Shown piece after piece: positions 17,003-26,900 of a stretch of 64,000 bases of DNA. Location of the stretch: positions 372,001 to 436,000 of the forward strand of contig DAOMOK010000003.1 of assembly GCA_035444285.1 (NCBI GenBank), written 5' to 3'. The notes beneath the pieces were generated by a model. The model saw nothing but the letters and a program-made list of their open reading frames with translations, was not told the origin of the DNA and did no database searches. The DNA is from CAADGU01 sp035444285. GTDB taxonomy: Bacteria > Chloroflexota > Anaerolineae > Promineifilales > Promineifilaceae. Position 1 is the stretch's first letter. The number at the start of each line of letters is the position of its first letter. A program made the position numbers and the translations under genes.

Positions 17003-18199
17003 ATGAAAATTGGGTTTGTGACCGGTGAGTACCCGCCCATGCAAGGGGGAGTGGGCGCTTTTACACAGGAATTAGCCAAAGCCCTGGCCGAGCAGGGGCA
17101 TGAGATTCACATTATCACCCGGCGCGGCGTTATACCGCCTGGGCTGACGGAAAAGAGCCGCAAACCGGGTGAGCCATTCCAACTCCCATTTGCCCAACTA
17201 TATCCATTGATTAACCGCTGGCGCTGGCCTTCCATTGCCAGAACCGCCGATTGGGTGCTGCGGCATGAATTTGATGTAGTCAACATTCAGTATCAACCGG
17301 CCGCCTATAACATGCGCAGCGCCGCCATCAACCTGCTGCCCTGGCGACTAAAAGGCGTCACCACTACGGTTGTCACCTTTCACGATTTGCGCGTGCCCTA
17401 TTTATTTCCTAAAGTGGGGCCGTTGCGGCAAACGGCCGTGACCCTCATGGCGCGGCAGGCAAGCGGCGTCATCGCCACCAACGCCGCCGACTATCAAGCA
17501 CTGACTGCGCGCACGCGCACCCCCATCGCCCAAATTCCCATCGGCAGCAACATTTTTGCCAGAAAGGTGACGGCCACAGAGGTCACGGCCGTGCGCCACC
17601 AATGTGGGCTAAAGAATGGTGATTGTTTACTTGGCTACTTCGGCTTTTTGCACGAAAGCAAAGGGGCAGACATCTTACTGCAAGCACTGGCACATTTACC
17701 GGAGTATGTGCATCTGATCTTTATCGGCGGGCGCACCGGCAGCAGTGATGAAACCAATAACCAGCTTTTTTATAAACAATTAGACGCTTTTATCCAGCAG
17801 CATAACCTGAGCAACCGGGTTCACTGGACGGGTTTTGTGTCGGATTATGAAGCGTCGGCTTACCTGACGGCCGTAGACCTGATGGTCTTACCGTATCGAG
17901 ATGGCGCGTCATTGCGGCGGGGCACGTTGATGGCGACATTGGCGCACGGCCGTGCCCTGCTCACCACCCACCCCACGGCGCCCACCCCGGAACTGGTTCA
18001 CGGCCAAAACGTCTGGCTCGTCTCCCCAGATGATCCGACGGCGCTGGCCGAAGCCAGCCGACATTTACTGGCAGACGCCAGTTTGCGCAGCCAGTTGGGG
18101 CAGGAGGCCACGGCCGTGGCTGATCAGTTTACCTGGGACAAAATTGCTGCGCGGACGGCGGCGTTTTTTGAGAAATTGCGGGGAGAAAAAAGTGGTTGA
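17003..18199 (+). CDS. Family 4 (group 1) glycosyltransferase
   Basis: GT-B retaining glycosyltransferase. The N-terminal MKIGFVTGEYPPMQGGVGAF is the usual acceptor-domain start. The C-terminal donor domain has LGYFGFLHESKGADILLQAL and a degenerate EX7E region (MVLPYRDGASLRRGTLMATLAHG, in which the first acidic position is Asp in YRDGASLRRG). Length is 399 residues. The frame upstream to 16946 is a translated hairpin, so the start is set at 17003. It likely builds the same surface glycan as the GT2 upstream. Confidence 0.88.
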   Translation: MKIGFVTGEYPPMQGGVGAFTQELAKALAEQGHEIHIITRRGVIPPGLTEKSRKPGEPFQLPFAQLYPLINRWRWPSIARTADWVLRHEFDVVNIQYQPAAYNMRSAAINLLPWRLKGVTTTVVTFHDLRVPYLFPKVGPLRQTAVTLMARQASGVIATNAADYQALTARTRTPIAQIPIGSNIFARKVTATEVTAVRHQCGLKNGDCLLGYFGFLHESKGADILLQALAHLPEYVHLIFIGGRTGSSDETNNQLFYKQLDAFIQQHNLSNRVHWTGFVSDYEASAYLTAVDLMVLPYRDGASLRRGTLMATLAHGRALLTTHPTAPTPELVHGQNVWLVSPDDPTALAEASRHLLADASLRSQLGQEATAVADQFTWDKIAARTAAFFEKLRGEKSG

Positions 18200-18229
18200 G
18201 TCATTGAGCAATTGGGTAATTGGGTAATT
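18198..18229. repeat. Octamer repeat, ATTGGGTA family
   Basis: ATTGAGCA, ATTGGGTA, ATTGGGTA, ATTGGAG units between the GT4 and the methyltransferase. Confidence 0.65.
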
Positions 18230-18241
18230 GGAGTGATGGGT

Positions 18242-18853
18242 ATGGTTGATGAGACTTACCAGCGATTTGCGGAACGATATGCGGCGGGGCCGGTGCCCTG
18301 GGATAACCCGGAACCGCCGCCAGAGGTGGTGGCGCTGACGGCCGTATTACCCCCAGGACGGGCACTCGATTTGGGCTGTGGCTACGGCCGTACCACCATT
18401 TATCTGGCGCAGCATGGCTGGCAGGCCGATGGCATTGAGTTCATCCCCCAGGCCGTTGCCACTGCCCGGCAACGGGCCGAAGCCGCCGGCGTGGCTGACC
18501 GGGTGACGTTTTATGAGGCGTCGGTGGCGGAGTTGGGGTTTTTGCACGGCCGTGAACACGGCCGTTACCAACTGGCAATAGACGTGGGCTGCCTGCACGC
18601 CCTAAGCGAACCGCAACGGTTGGCGTATCGGGATGAATTGGCTCGCCTGCTAGAAGCAGGCGCTACTTATTTACTGTTTGCCCGGCTGGGTATGAGAGAG
18701 GGAGAAGAGGGGCCGAGGGGGATGGCGGAAACGGCCGTACACGCCCTCTTTGCCGCCGATTTTGTGCTGGAAAAAAGTGAAATCGGCGCCACCCACGTCG
18801 AAGACAAAAGCTGGCAGTCTGGCTGGTTCTGGTTCCGCCGCCAAAACAAATAA
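18242..18853 (+). CDS. Class I SAM-dependent methyltransferase
   Basis: Small-molecule methyltransferase. The SAM-binding motif I is ALDLGCGYGRTTIYLAQ, followed by the acidic end of strand 2 (DGIEFIPQAV) and LAIDVGCLHAL at motif IV. The pattern WDNPEPPPEV near the N-terminus resembles thiopurine/tellurite-resistance-type methyltransferases. The ATG at 18242 has GGAG eight bases upstream and is preferred over the ATG at 18236. It is probably the last gene of the glycan operon, since a strong terminator follows. Substrate unknown. Confidence 0.85.
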   Translation: MVDETYQRFAERYAAGPVPWDNPEPPPEVVALTAVLPPGRALDLGCGYGRTTIYLAQHGWQADGIEFIPQAVATARQRAEAAGVADRVTFYEASVAELGFLHGREHGRYQLAIDVGCLHALSEPQRLAYRDELARLLEAGATYLLFARLGMREGEEGPRGMAETAVHALFAADFVLEKSEIGATHVEDKSWQSGWFWFRRQNK

Positions 18854-18856
18854 AAC

Positions 18857-18899
18857 TGCCGATGCCCACTGTACTTTTTGTGGGCATCGGCCATTTTTG
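18857..18899 (+). terminator. Rho-independent terminator
   Basis: GCCGATGCCCAC arm and its complement, followed by a T run. It lies between the convergent methyltransferase and secreted-protein genes and could serve both. Confidence 0.85.
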
Positions 18900-18929
18900 T
18901 TTACCTGATCTTATTGTCATAAACTGTTT

Positions 18930-19439
18930 CTAACAGGGGGAAGGTGACTCCAGGACCAGATAAACAACGTGTACTGGCACGGGGATTGGTTGGTCGTTTG
19001 GCTGTAATGCCTGCCGTTCATATCTGACATTCCGCACAGCAGCTTCACAGCCAACTTGTTGCATGTACCTGGCGGCATCCCACAGCACCGCAGGCAGTGA
19101 GGTTCCTCTGAATGGGATCTCCTCCCAGATACCTGAGGGGGTGGTTAATGTTGTCCTTGTCAGGTAGATGATCAGACGATGGCTGCCCGCATCAGTACGT
19201 TCATAGGCAAAAAAAGCGACCTGATTTTGGCAGCCACAGGATTGTATGGTTCTGGCCGCTGCACTTAAAACTTCGGCTAACAATGGCCCTTCAAAAAGGA
19301 AGGTTGCGGGAATCTTATCCTGTTGGGCATTGATTTTGCCTGTTTCTGCGGCGTTTACCGCACTGGTCCAAAAGAGGGCAACGAATAAACACAAGCCTAT
19401 CAGTCGCCATCTGTTCATATTTTTACGGTTAGTAAACAT
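18930..19439 (-). CDS. Secreted protein of unknown function, paralogue A
   Basis: 170 residues with a signal peptide: basic start, hydrophobic WRLIGLCLFVALFWTSAV, then AXA-type cleavage at VNAAE. The start at 19439 is fixed by AAGGAG seven bases upstream. The mature protein shares its plan with the next gene: TFLFEGPLLAEVLSAAARTI, then CGCQNQV, then a FRGTSLPAVLWDAARYMQ block, a cysteine (VGCEAAV), and a strand-rich C-terminus ending PVHVVYLVLESP. The repeated helical block and paired cysteines suggest an internal duplication of an alpha/beta unit. No known family recognised. Confidence 0.75.
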   Translation of the reverse strand: MFTNRKNMNRWRLIGLCLFVALFWTSAVNAAETGKINAQQDKIPATFLFEGPLLAEVLSAAARTIQSCGCQNQVAFFAYERTDAGSHRLIIYLTRTTLTTPSGIWEEIPFRGTSLPAVLWDAARYMQQVGCEAAVRNVRYERQALQPNDQPIPVPVHVVYLVLESPSPC

Positions 19440-19534
19440 GGTAAATCTCCTTTTATCATTCACGATGGGTGCGCCTTGCCGTTACTGCAAAATGCGCCAA
19501 TTGATGCAATAAATTAGTAAGTGAAATAACACCC

Positions 19535-20050
19535 CTAAGTTGGGAACGGCCAGCCGATGACCACATAGACCACATGTAGCGGCGCAATTGAATCCGCCTC
19601 AAGGTAAATTCGTTCGTAAGTCATATCCATCACATAATTCTGGCATTGGCAGTTTTCCAGGTATTTGGCCGCCTCAATTAGCACAGTCGGTAGCGAAGCC
19701 CCTTGGAAGCGGGCGCGTTCCCAATAATCAGGCAGAGAAGGGACCATAGAGGTCGGGAAGGGGCCATGAAGATAGATTGACAGGCGAAACCAGGGGTCGG
19801 ACGGCCGTTCAAGGACGAAGTGGCTGACCATGATTTCGCAGCCACAGATGCGCATGGTGCGGGCAGCCAGCGTCAGAACTTTGGGCAACGATTCACCTTC
19901 AAAGGTGTAAACTGACGGCACCAGAGGGGTGTTTGTCTGTAAGTGGCGGCTGGTGGGGGCGGCGCTGGCTGTGTTGCCCAGCCACAGGGAAACCAGAAGG
20001 CCGAGCCACACAATAGAATATAGTCTGTACCTTTTGATCAAGGACAACAT
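19535..20050 (-). CDS. Secreted protein of unknown function, paralogue B
   Basis: 171 residues, signal peptide VWLGLLVSLWLGNTASAA. It is homologous by eye to the gene at 18930: YTFEGESLPKVLTLAARTM, CGCEIMV, FQGASLPTVLIEAAKYLE, CQCQNYV and LHVVYVVIGWP occur in the same order. AGGAG lies just upstream. The two are probably one transcript starting in the long gap to the right, where a structured leader and a tiny frame are found. Divergent from the kinase-TIR gene. Confidence 0.75.
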   Translation of the reverse strand: MLSLIKRYRLYSIVWLGLLVSLWLGNTASAAPTSRHLQTNTPLVPSVYTFEGESLPKVLTLAARTMRICGCEIMVSHFVLERPSDPWFRLSIYLHGPFPTSMVPSLPDYWERARFQGASLPTVLIEAAKYLENCQCQNYVMDMTYERIYLEADSIAPLHVVYVVIGWPFPT

Positions 20051-20120
20051 GATAAACTCCTATGGCAAATAATTGCCTTATAAAAAAGTATTCAGATAAC
20101 AGGATGAGTTTGAAAACGGT

Positions 20121-20147
20121 TTAATACCGGTGGGAATAGGGCATCAT
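20121..20147 (-). other. Tiny leader frame with very strong Shine-Dalgarno
   Basis: ATGATG then six codons (reading MMPYSHRY) and TAA, preceded by GGAAGGAGGTG, an almost full match to the 16S rRNA anti-Shine-Dalgarno. It lies between a stable hairpin at 20185-20259 and the secreted protein gene at 20050. A leader peptide or ribosome-stalling site is possible; it could also be chance. Confidence 0.4.
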
Positions 20148-20184
20148 CACCTCCTTCCGAGAGCAACCTGGAGAATCTGCGTCG

Positions 20185-20259
20185 GCATACAGGTCATGGT
20201 AATGGCTTGAGCCGTACGCACTACTCAAGCGGCTGATTACCACAAACCTGGTTGTATGC
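20185..20259 (-). ncRNA. Candidate structured leader RNA
   Basis: Read on the minus strand, three nested helices pair across 75 bases: GCATAC with GTATGC, GTGGTAAT with ATTACCAT, and GCTTGAG with CTCAAGC, separated by internal loops and closed by a 12-base loop. A strong Shine-Dalgarno and a tiny frame follow. It does not match a riboswitch class I recognise. Compensatory changes in relatives would be needed to prove it. Confidence 0.45.
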
Positions 20260-20614
20260 TTAAGGCGGGTTTTTCTGGGATGCGCGTTGCTTATCGGACA
20301 AAAGACACAATACAGGTTATACCAGACTGTTAAACGGGATTTTAAGAACCTTCCGTTTAGCCAGCGTTTAAGTGATGGAAGGCACTTTAAGCGAGCGCTC
20401 TCTATGACTATTGGATACTAGACCACGACTGTTAACAGCCATGTTTGATGATGGACCGACTTTGTAAACAAAGTGATGAGCGCTTGACTATAGGACGTAT
20501 GACAACCCTTTTGCCTTTCCACGAACTTTGAGTTGTAGGCATCACTTTATGGCACGGCCGTCCACCAGCGTCTACGGCCGTGTCATTTCACCATCTTTTG
20601 CCCCAGTTCCATCC
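20260..20614. other. Long intergenic gap without a gene
   Basis: About 350 bases between the structured leader and the kinase promoter. No frame with a credible start or family match. It holds two ACGGCCGT octamers near 20555-20580 and AT-richer sequence near 20320-20520; otherwise I see nothing. Confidence 0.5.
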
Positions 20615-20642
20615 TTGAATCCGGTCGGCGCAGTGTTATAAT
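20615..20642 (+). promoter_or_regulatory. Sigma-70-like promoter of the kinase-TIR gene
   Basis: TTGAAT (20615-20620), 16-base spacer, TATAAT (20637-20642). It gives a leader of about 75 bases. A perfect 14-bp palindrome ACCTCTTAAGAGGT at 20704-20717 overlaps the ribosome binding site and may be an operator or a translation-blocking hairpin. Confidence 0.65.
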
Positions 20643-20725
20643 CCCCCTGGCAGTCAACAACATTCGCCCCTTGTTACATCATTGCCACAATTCGCGTAAA
20701 CCAACCTCTTAAGAGGTAGAGCAGC

Positions 20726-22819
20726 ATGTTAGAAATCAGGCTGTTAGGTCGGTTTGAAGTGAAAGTGGACGGCCGTACCGTTCCCCTTCCCTCACGCCCT
20801 GCCCAATCCCTGCTGGCCTACCTGGCCCTCAGCGCGGGCACGGCCCATCGCCGCGAGAAGCTGGCCGGGCTGCTCTGGCCGGATAGCAGCGAAGAAAACG
20901 CCCGCCGCAACTTGCGCCAATCCCTCTGGCACATTCGCAAAGCATTGGGCGAGGCCGCTCCCCATTACCTGCACAGCGATGATATGACCGTTGCGTTTGC
21001 GGCGACCGTTTTCTGGCTGGATGTGGCTTTGCTGGAAAAGCCAATTGGCGCGGAGGCCACGCCAGAGGAACTCATGGCGATTGTGTCCGTGTATGGCGGC
21101 GAACTGCTGCCCGGTTTTTATGATGACTGGGTGATGTGGCAGCGCGAACGGCAGCAAAGCCTGTTTGAACGCAAAATAGAGCAGTTGCTGGACAGGCTGA
21201 CGGCCGTGCGCCGTTGGGATGACCTGCTGGAATGGGGTGAACGCTGGCTGGCCTTCGGCCAGTCGCCGGAAGCGGCCTACCGTGCCCTGATGGTGGCCCA
21301 TGCCGGTCGCGGCGATCTGGTGCGCATGGCGGCCGTTTACCGCCGCTGTGTGGACGCGCTGGAAAATGAACTGGGGGTCGAGCCATCGCCACAGACCAAA
21401 ACATTGTTTGAACGGCTCTCACGGGGCGAAGAAGGCGATGCGCTGGCGGCGGCCTTGTTTCCGCGACGCTACCAGCTTTTAGAGGAAGTGGGGCGCGGCG
21501 GCATGGGGGTGGTGTACCGCGCCCATGATACCCGGCTGACACGGGATGTGGCCGTCAAAATGTTGGCTCCGAATGCCCTGGACGCCGACGGCCGTGCCCG
21601 GCTGCTGCGGGAAGCCCAGGCCATTGCCCGCCTCAACCACCCCAACATTGTGACCGTGTTTGATACCGGCGAGGTGGACGGCCGTCCCTACATCGTCATG
21701 GAACTGGTACCCGGCCACTCCCTGCGCCAGCACAAACCACAAAACCTGGACGAATCCTTAGCCATCAGCCGCCAGATTTGCCTGGCCCTGGAACACGCCC
21801 ATTCAAACGGCATCATCCACCGCGACCTGAAACCAGAGAACATCCTAATCACCAGCGAGCAAATAGCTAAGTTGATGGACTTTGGCCTGGCTTATGTAGC
21901 CACCAGCCCGCGACTGACCCAAAGTGGGGCCATGATAGGCACCCCCTACTATCTATCACCGGAAGCGTATAATGGGGAGCCGATTGATAAACGGACAGAT
22001 ATATGGGCATTCGGGATTGTATTGTTTGAGATGTTGGCCGGAATACGGCCGTTTACCGGTGACACCATTATTGCCATTATGAATGCCATTTTAACCGAAC
22101 CTGTACCCGATCTGAGACAATACGAGCCAGAGATTCCGGCTGATTTAGTTACACTCATTCAACAAATGCTGGAAAAAGATGTCACCCAAAGAATCGCCAG
22201 TATCCATGAGGTGAGGGCAGAGTTAGAGGCTATATCTCAAGGGCGAAAAACTAAAAAACAGACGGTCTATCTGCAACGAGAGAATATCCCAGCAAAAGTC
22301 ACCGTGTCGGCTGCTGGCATTCAAACGGCATCCGCAGAGTCTTCCTCTCCAGCGCGTCTTTTTATCAGCTACAAACGCTATACAAACAGAGATTCCCAGT
22401 TGGCTAGTTACTTGCATCAGATGTTGACAACCCAGGGATATGAGGTATTTGTAGATTCCACCATAAACACTAGCACTGCCTGGCTAGAAAAGATTGATTA
22501 CCAAATTAAAATGGCTGATTGTTTCGTTGTAATACTCTCGCGGGAATCAGCCGATTCAGAAATGGTACAGGCCGAAGTGCGACGAGCCTACAACTACCAC
22601 AAACAGCAGGGTCGCCCTCATCTCTTACCCGTCAGGCTGGCTAACAATGATTTACTGCCCTATGCAATTGATGCTTTTCTAGACCCTTTCCAATATGTTT
22701 TCTGGCAAAACCAGACTGACAATGACCGAGTGGGAAAGGAAATTTTGGCTGCTATACACGGCCGATTTCCCCATCATACTCCACTTTTAGCTGCCCTCCT
22801 CCAGGTGTCATCCATTTAA
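20726..22819 (+). CDS. BTAD regulator - Ser/Thr kinase - TIR domain fusion protein
   Basis: 697 residues with three modules. Residues 1-235: SARP/AfsR-type winged helix plus bacterial transcriptional activation domain (MLEIRLLGRFEVKVDGR; LLPGFYDDWVMWQRER; ENELGVEPSPQT). Residues 250-505: Hanks kinase with GRGGMGVVYRAHD, catalytic HRDLKPENIL, DFGLAYVA and GTPYYLSPEAY, all intact. Residues 540-690: TIR domain (ARLFISYKRYT; VFVDSTINTSTAW; SADSEMVQAEVRRAY, which holds the expected catalytic Glu; LPVRLANNDLLPYAIDAFL). TIR domains of this kind are usually followed in the same chain by an AAA_35 ATPase. Here the frame stops, and the AAA_35 domain continues in the -1 frame. The protein would join DNA binding, phosphorylation and possible NAD-cleavage functions. 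Confidence 0.88.
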   Translation: MLEIRLLGRFEVKVDGRTVPLPSRPAQSLLAYLALSAGTAHRREKLAGLLWPDSSEENARRNLRQSLWHIRKALGEAAPHYLHSDDMTVAFAATVFWLDVALLEKPIGAEATPEELMAIVSVYGGELLPGFYDDWVMWQRERQQSLFERKIEQLLDRLTAVRRWDDLLEWGERWLAFGQSPEAAYRALMVAHAGRGDLVRMAAVYRRCVDALENELGVEPSPQTKTLFERLSRGEEGDALAAALFPRRYQLLEEVGRGGMGVVYRAHDTRLTRDVAVKMLAPNALDADGRARLLREAQAIARLNHPNIVTVFDTGEVDGRPYIVMELVPGHSLRQHKPQNLDESLAISRQICLALEHAHSNGIIHRDLKPENILITSEQIAKLMDFGLAYVATSPRLTQSGAMIGTPYYLSPEAYNGEPIDKRTDIWAFGIVLFEMLAGIRPFTGDTIIAIMNAILTEPVPDLRQYEPEIPADLVTLIQQMLEKDVTQRIASIHEVRAELEAISQGRKTKKQTVYLQRENIPAKVTVSAAGIQTASAESSSPARLFISYKRYTNRDSQLASYLHQMLTTQGYEVFVDSTINTSTAWLEKIDYQIKMADCFVVILSRESADSEMVQAEVRRAYNYHKQQGRPHLLPVRLANNDLLPYAIDAFLDPFQYVFWQNQTDNDRVGKEILAAIHGRFPHHTPLLAALLQVSSI

Positions 22820-22854
22820 CGGAAGATGGCCGTCCCTTCAGCAACGACCAAATG
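22790..22854 (+). other. Apparent -1 frameshift joining the TIR gene to the AAA_35 gene
   Basis: The kinase-TIR frame ends at 22819. In the -1 frame, reading is open from about 22798 into the AAA_35 gene and gives a natural linker (PPGVIHLTEDGRPFSND) that continues to its annotated start. The change would fall in CTCCTCC near 22796-22801. It could be a lost C, a sequencing error or programmed slippage; the sequence does not decide. Confidence 0.6.
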
Positions 22855-23901
22855 GGCCTTGCTCCTTTACCTGAATTTGACCCTCGCTTCCTAGAAGACT
22901 TGGTGGCTCCTGGCGGCACGGTTCGACTCAGCGACAAACTCTACATTGAACGCGAAGCTGATAACTCCCTAAAACGCCAGATTTTGCGCCCTGGCAGCAT
23001 TACTACCATTCGTGCAGCCCGCCAGACTGGCAAAAGCTCTCTGTTGGTACGAGGCATCCAACATGCCCGCCAACATGGGGCCAAAGTGGTCAGCCTCGAT
23101 TTGCAACGAGTAGACCGCGAACACCTGAACAATCCGAATGCCTTTCTGCGTTACCTGGCAGATTTTATGGTTCGTAAACTTCATCTGGATACCGAACGTG
23201 TTGAAAAGATCTGGCAGGGAACGCTTGGGCCCCAGGATAAATTAACCTACCTCATGGAAGATCACATCCTGGGCGCAGCCGATACACCCATCATTTTAAC
23301 CATAGATGAAGCTGACCGTCTAGTAGAGACCAACTTCCATACCGATTTTTTTGGTCTGATTCGCTCCTGGCACAACAGTACGGCGTATGATGAGGTCTGG
23401 GAAAAGCTAAATATCGTCATGGTTATTTCCACTGAGCCATACCTGCTTATTGCCAATATAAACCAATCCCCCTTTAATGTAGGCCTCAAACTTTACCTGG
23501 AAGATTTTACCCTCGCGCAAGTTACTGACCTGAACCGGCGACACGGGGAACCTATCGGCCAAAATGGCTTTGACCAATTTATGACCCTATTACACGGCCA
23601 CCCCTATCTCACGCGCAAAGCTTTGTATACCCTGGTCACAGGCTCTATGACATGGGACGAGTTACATCGGGGGGCAGCCAGCGATAGTGGCCCTTTTAGT
23701 GATCATCTACGTCATCAACTGTGGCTCTTGCGCGATGAAGCAGCTTTACAAACTACCTTGAAAGAGATCATCCGCCAAAACCGCGCCAGTAATGAGATGG
23801 CTCTGTTCCGGTTGTTGCGGGCCGGTCTGGTGCGTGGGGCTGGCACTTTGTACACCTGTCGTTGCGAGTTGTATCAACGGTATTTCGAGGATAGATTATG
23901 A
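22852..23901 (+). CDS. AAA-like ATPase, AAA_35 family (probable C-terminal part of a split fusion)
   Basis: 350 residues as annotated. The start (YIERE after LAPLPEFDPRFLEDLVAPGGTV) is the normal AAA_35 entry. P-loop RQTGKSSLLVR lies near residue 60, Walker B ILTIDEADRLV near 150, and a HPYLTRKALYTLV sensor-like segment near 250. A winged-helix-like C-terminus follows (NEMALFRLLRAGLVRG). STAND-type ATPases of this family are coupled to TIR, WD40 or TPR domains in multicellular bacteria and are suspected conflict or signalling switches. The ATG has no clear ribosome binding site, in line with an origin by frameshift from the upstream gene. Its stop overlaps the next start (ATGA). Confidence 0.82.
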   Translation: MGLAPLPEFDPRFLEDLVAPGGTVRLSDKLYIEREADNSLKRQILRPGSITTIRAARQTGKSSLLVRGIQHARQHGAKVVSLDLQRVDREHLNNPNAFLRYLADFMVRKLHLDTERVEKIWQGTLGPQDKLTYLMEDHILGAADTPIILTIDEADRLVETNFHTDFFGLIRSWHNSTAYDEVWEKLNIVMVISTEPYLLIANINQSPFNVGLKLYLEDFTLAQVTDLNRRHGEPIGQNGFDQFMTLLHGHPYLTRKALYTLVTGSMTWDELHRGAASDSGPFSDHLRHQLWLLRDEAALQTTLKEIIRQNRASNEMALFRLLRAGLVRGAGTLYTCRCELYQRYFEDRL

Positions 23902-26900
23902 CAACAGCCGAATCTCACCCAGATCCTTCGCGCTTTTTTGTGGCTGGTGGGACACTCCACCACACCTCCCCGTCCTACATCAAACGACCGGCTGACAATG
24001 AACTGCTCAACCTCATCCTGGCCGGCAAATTTTGTTACGTCCTCACCGCCCGCCAGATGGGCAAATCAAGCCTGATGGTTCGTACAGCCCAAACCCTTCA
24101 GGCACAAGACATCCAGGCAGCCATTATTGACCTGACCAAAATAGGCACCGATGTCGATGTAGAGCAATGGTATTTGGGGCTAATTACGCGCCTCAAAGCA
24201 CAGTTGCGGCTGGACGTAGACCCAGAAAAATGGTGGGCGGAACGGATAAACTTTAGTGCTGTTCAGCGTTTCAGTGACTTCTTGCACGATGTTGTTCTGG
24301 CTCAGCGCCGGAACAAGGTCGTCATCTTTGTGGACGAAATTGATACTACCCTCAACTTGACATTCTCCGATGACTTTTTTGCCGCGATCCGTTCCACCTA
24401 TAACGCCCGAGCCACAGATCCGGCTTATGAGCGGTTGGTTTTTGTTTTGTTGGGTGTTGCTACCCCGGCAGATCTGATTAAAGACCGTAACCGCACTCCC
24501 TTTAACATTGGTGAAGGGATTCGTTTGCCTGATTTTGCCTTTGCAGATGCTGCTCCTCTGAAAGAGGGTCTTCAGTTCACCTACCCAGATGATGCAACCA
24601 CCATTTTTGAACGCATCTTTTTCTGGACAAACGGCCATCCTTACCTTACACAAAAGCTATGCCTGACGGCGATTGAAAAGAACCAAACTGGTTGGAGTGA
24701 AACGGCCGTAGATGACTTGGTGGGAATGTTGTTTCTTACCGATGAAGCCCGCAAAGAGACCAATTTGCAGTTTGTCAGTGATAGCATTTTAACCAACTCG
24801 CGTCGTCGCCAACTCCTGAGATTATATGAACAGGTATATCGGGGCAAAACAGTTCCAGAAGATGAACGTTCCCCTCTCCAGAACCGCTTAAAGCTTTTTG
24901 GGCTGGTGGGAGCAAATAAAGGAAATCTGGTGGTTCGCAATGAGGTATACCGCCATGTATTCGACCGAGACTGGATTAAAAACAATACCCCAGGTGATTG
25001 GACACGCCGTCTGATGGTTGCCGCTGTAGGACTTATTATCCTGTTGTTGCTCGTTATTTATCGCCAACGGCAAGAGGCAATCCGGGCTCAGGCCCAGGTC
25101 TCAATTGACAATTTTCGTAATACCATCAGCGCGGAGGTACGAGTCACCAGTCTGGCCGAGCTTTTTGAATTGCCGGGTTTTGAAGATGAAGCGCTCATAC
25201 TCTTTTTTGAGGAACTCAGCCGGGAAGAACAACTCGCCATCTTTGTCTTGGATAACCCGGCCACGGTAGCTTCGCAATTGATTATTACTATTCGTCGTTT
25301 GTATACACGGGTTCCTGTGTACCTGGATTTAGAAGGCAACCTGCCGGAGGAAAGTTTGCTTTATGCCATGGGGCAGGCTTTACGTAAACTGGACGATCAG
25401 GTAGGGAATGGCGTGGCAACAGAGATTGAACAGTGGCTGGCCGGGCGGGCGCAGTTTGGTCAAAAGGCGTACGAGCCAGCGATTAATCTGTTTAACGTGG
25501 CGATTGGCTTGAATGACCGGCACCCTGGCACTTATTTTGATCGCGGCTTGGTTTATGCCGCACAAGGGCAGATAGACCTGGCACTGGCCGATTTTGATAC
25601 GGTAATTAAACTGGATGGGGAATGGGAGTCGTTAGTGAAGAGGGCAATTGAAGGGAATAGCCAACTGTATAGCGCATTTTGGGCCGGCCGTGAGACTTAT
25701 ACTGAGTTAGCGGCCATTCTCGTTACCGCCACTGCCTCCCCCATCCCCACTGCTACGCCCCTGACCCCCTTTATTGTGGTCTCTCCAGATTGTGTGATGG
25801 ATGGAGAAATAGCCGAAATAACCATTCAAGGGTCGAACTGGGCAGCCCAAACGGAAGTGGTTTTATTGTGGCAGGGTGAGGTAATAGCTAGGGTAACGGC
25901 CGATTCCGACGGCTTTATCGTGCAAGAGGTGACATTAACGGGCATTGCTGATGGAGAACATCAAATTTCGGCGATGATCGGCGACCTGGGCCAACCGCGA
26001 TTTGCTACCAGCGATACCTTCCAGGTGCCCTGCGCGACGAACACCCCGGCAGTCATTGCCCAGGTTTCTTCCACACCTACCGCTTTACCCCCACCTCCTA
26101 CTATACCCCCTTCCTCTATCAGGCCCAGCCTTACTGCCACCTCTGCCTCTACCACGACGCCATTTCCAACTTCTACGCCATTAATTGCCAATACCAGTCC
26201 ACCACCCACAGTGGGTTATACCCCTGTACCAACCTCATCCCGTACCCCCACGTCAACCCCTACCGCTACTCCTTTACCCACACCATTTCCTTTACCCACA
26301 CCATTCCCGACGAATACACCAGTGGTACCTACCAACCCTCCTGCGCGAACAAATACCCCAACTGCCACTTCCACCCCATCACCCACCATAACGCCAACGT
26401 CGCTGTCTGCGCCTTATACCACCTTGGTACCCAACTGCGGTACACCAGTGACAAACCCTGGCCAGATACAGTTTACCGTCTACTTTGGAAACTGGCCCAC
26501 AAACGAATCTTTGACGCTTTCGTGGGAAGGAACATTGCTACAGACTTGGTTAGCCGGTCAGCATGCGGGCACATTCGTCAGCGTGTATTCAATCTCGATA
26601 CCACAACAAAACGCGACGTACACGGTCACAACCATATCAGGCAGTGGTGCTACCGATTCCCAAATCTTTACTGTACCCTGTCTTGGCCCAGATCTGTTGG
26701 TAGTTGGCCCACTACAGTTAATCAGTACACCGCCCATTATTGCTTACCAACCCGTGCAATTCAATGTACTTATCGCTAACGCGAGCGATATAAATATCAT
26801 TGGACAGTTCTTTGTGGACATTTACCTGGATCCGAATCCTGACCTGGTATTGACAACGACGATTCCCATTACCGAAAGTGACGGATATACAGCTGTTTCC

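Noticed and set aside
20148..20158. CACCTCCTTCC read as a 16S rRNA 3' end on the plus strand
   Set aside because: No rRNA sequence precedes it; it is the complement of a strong Shine-Dalgarno on the minus strand.
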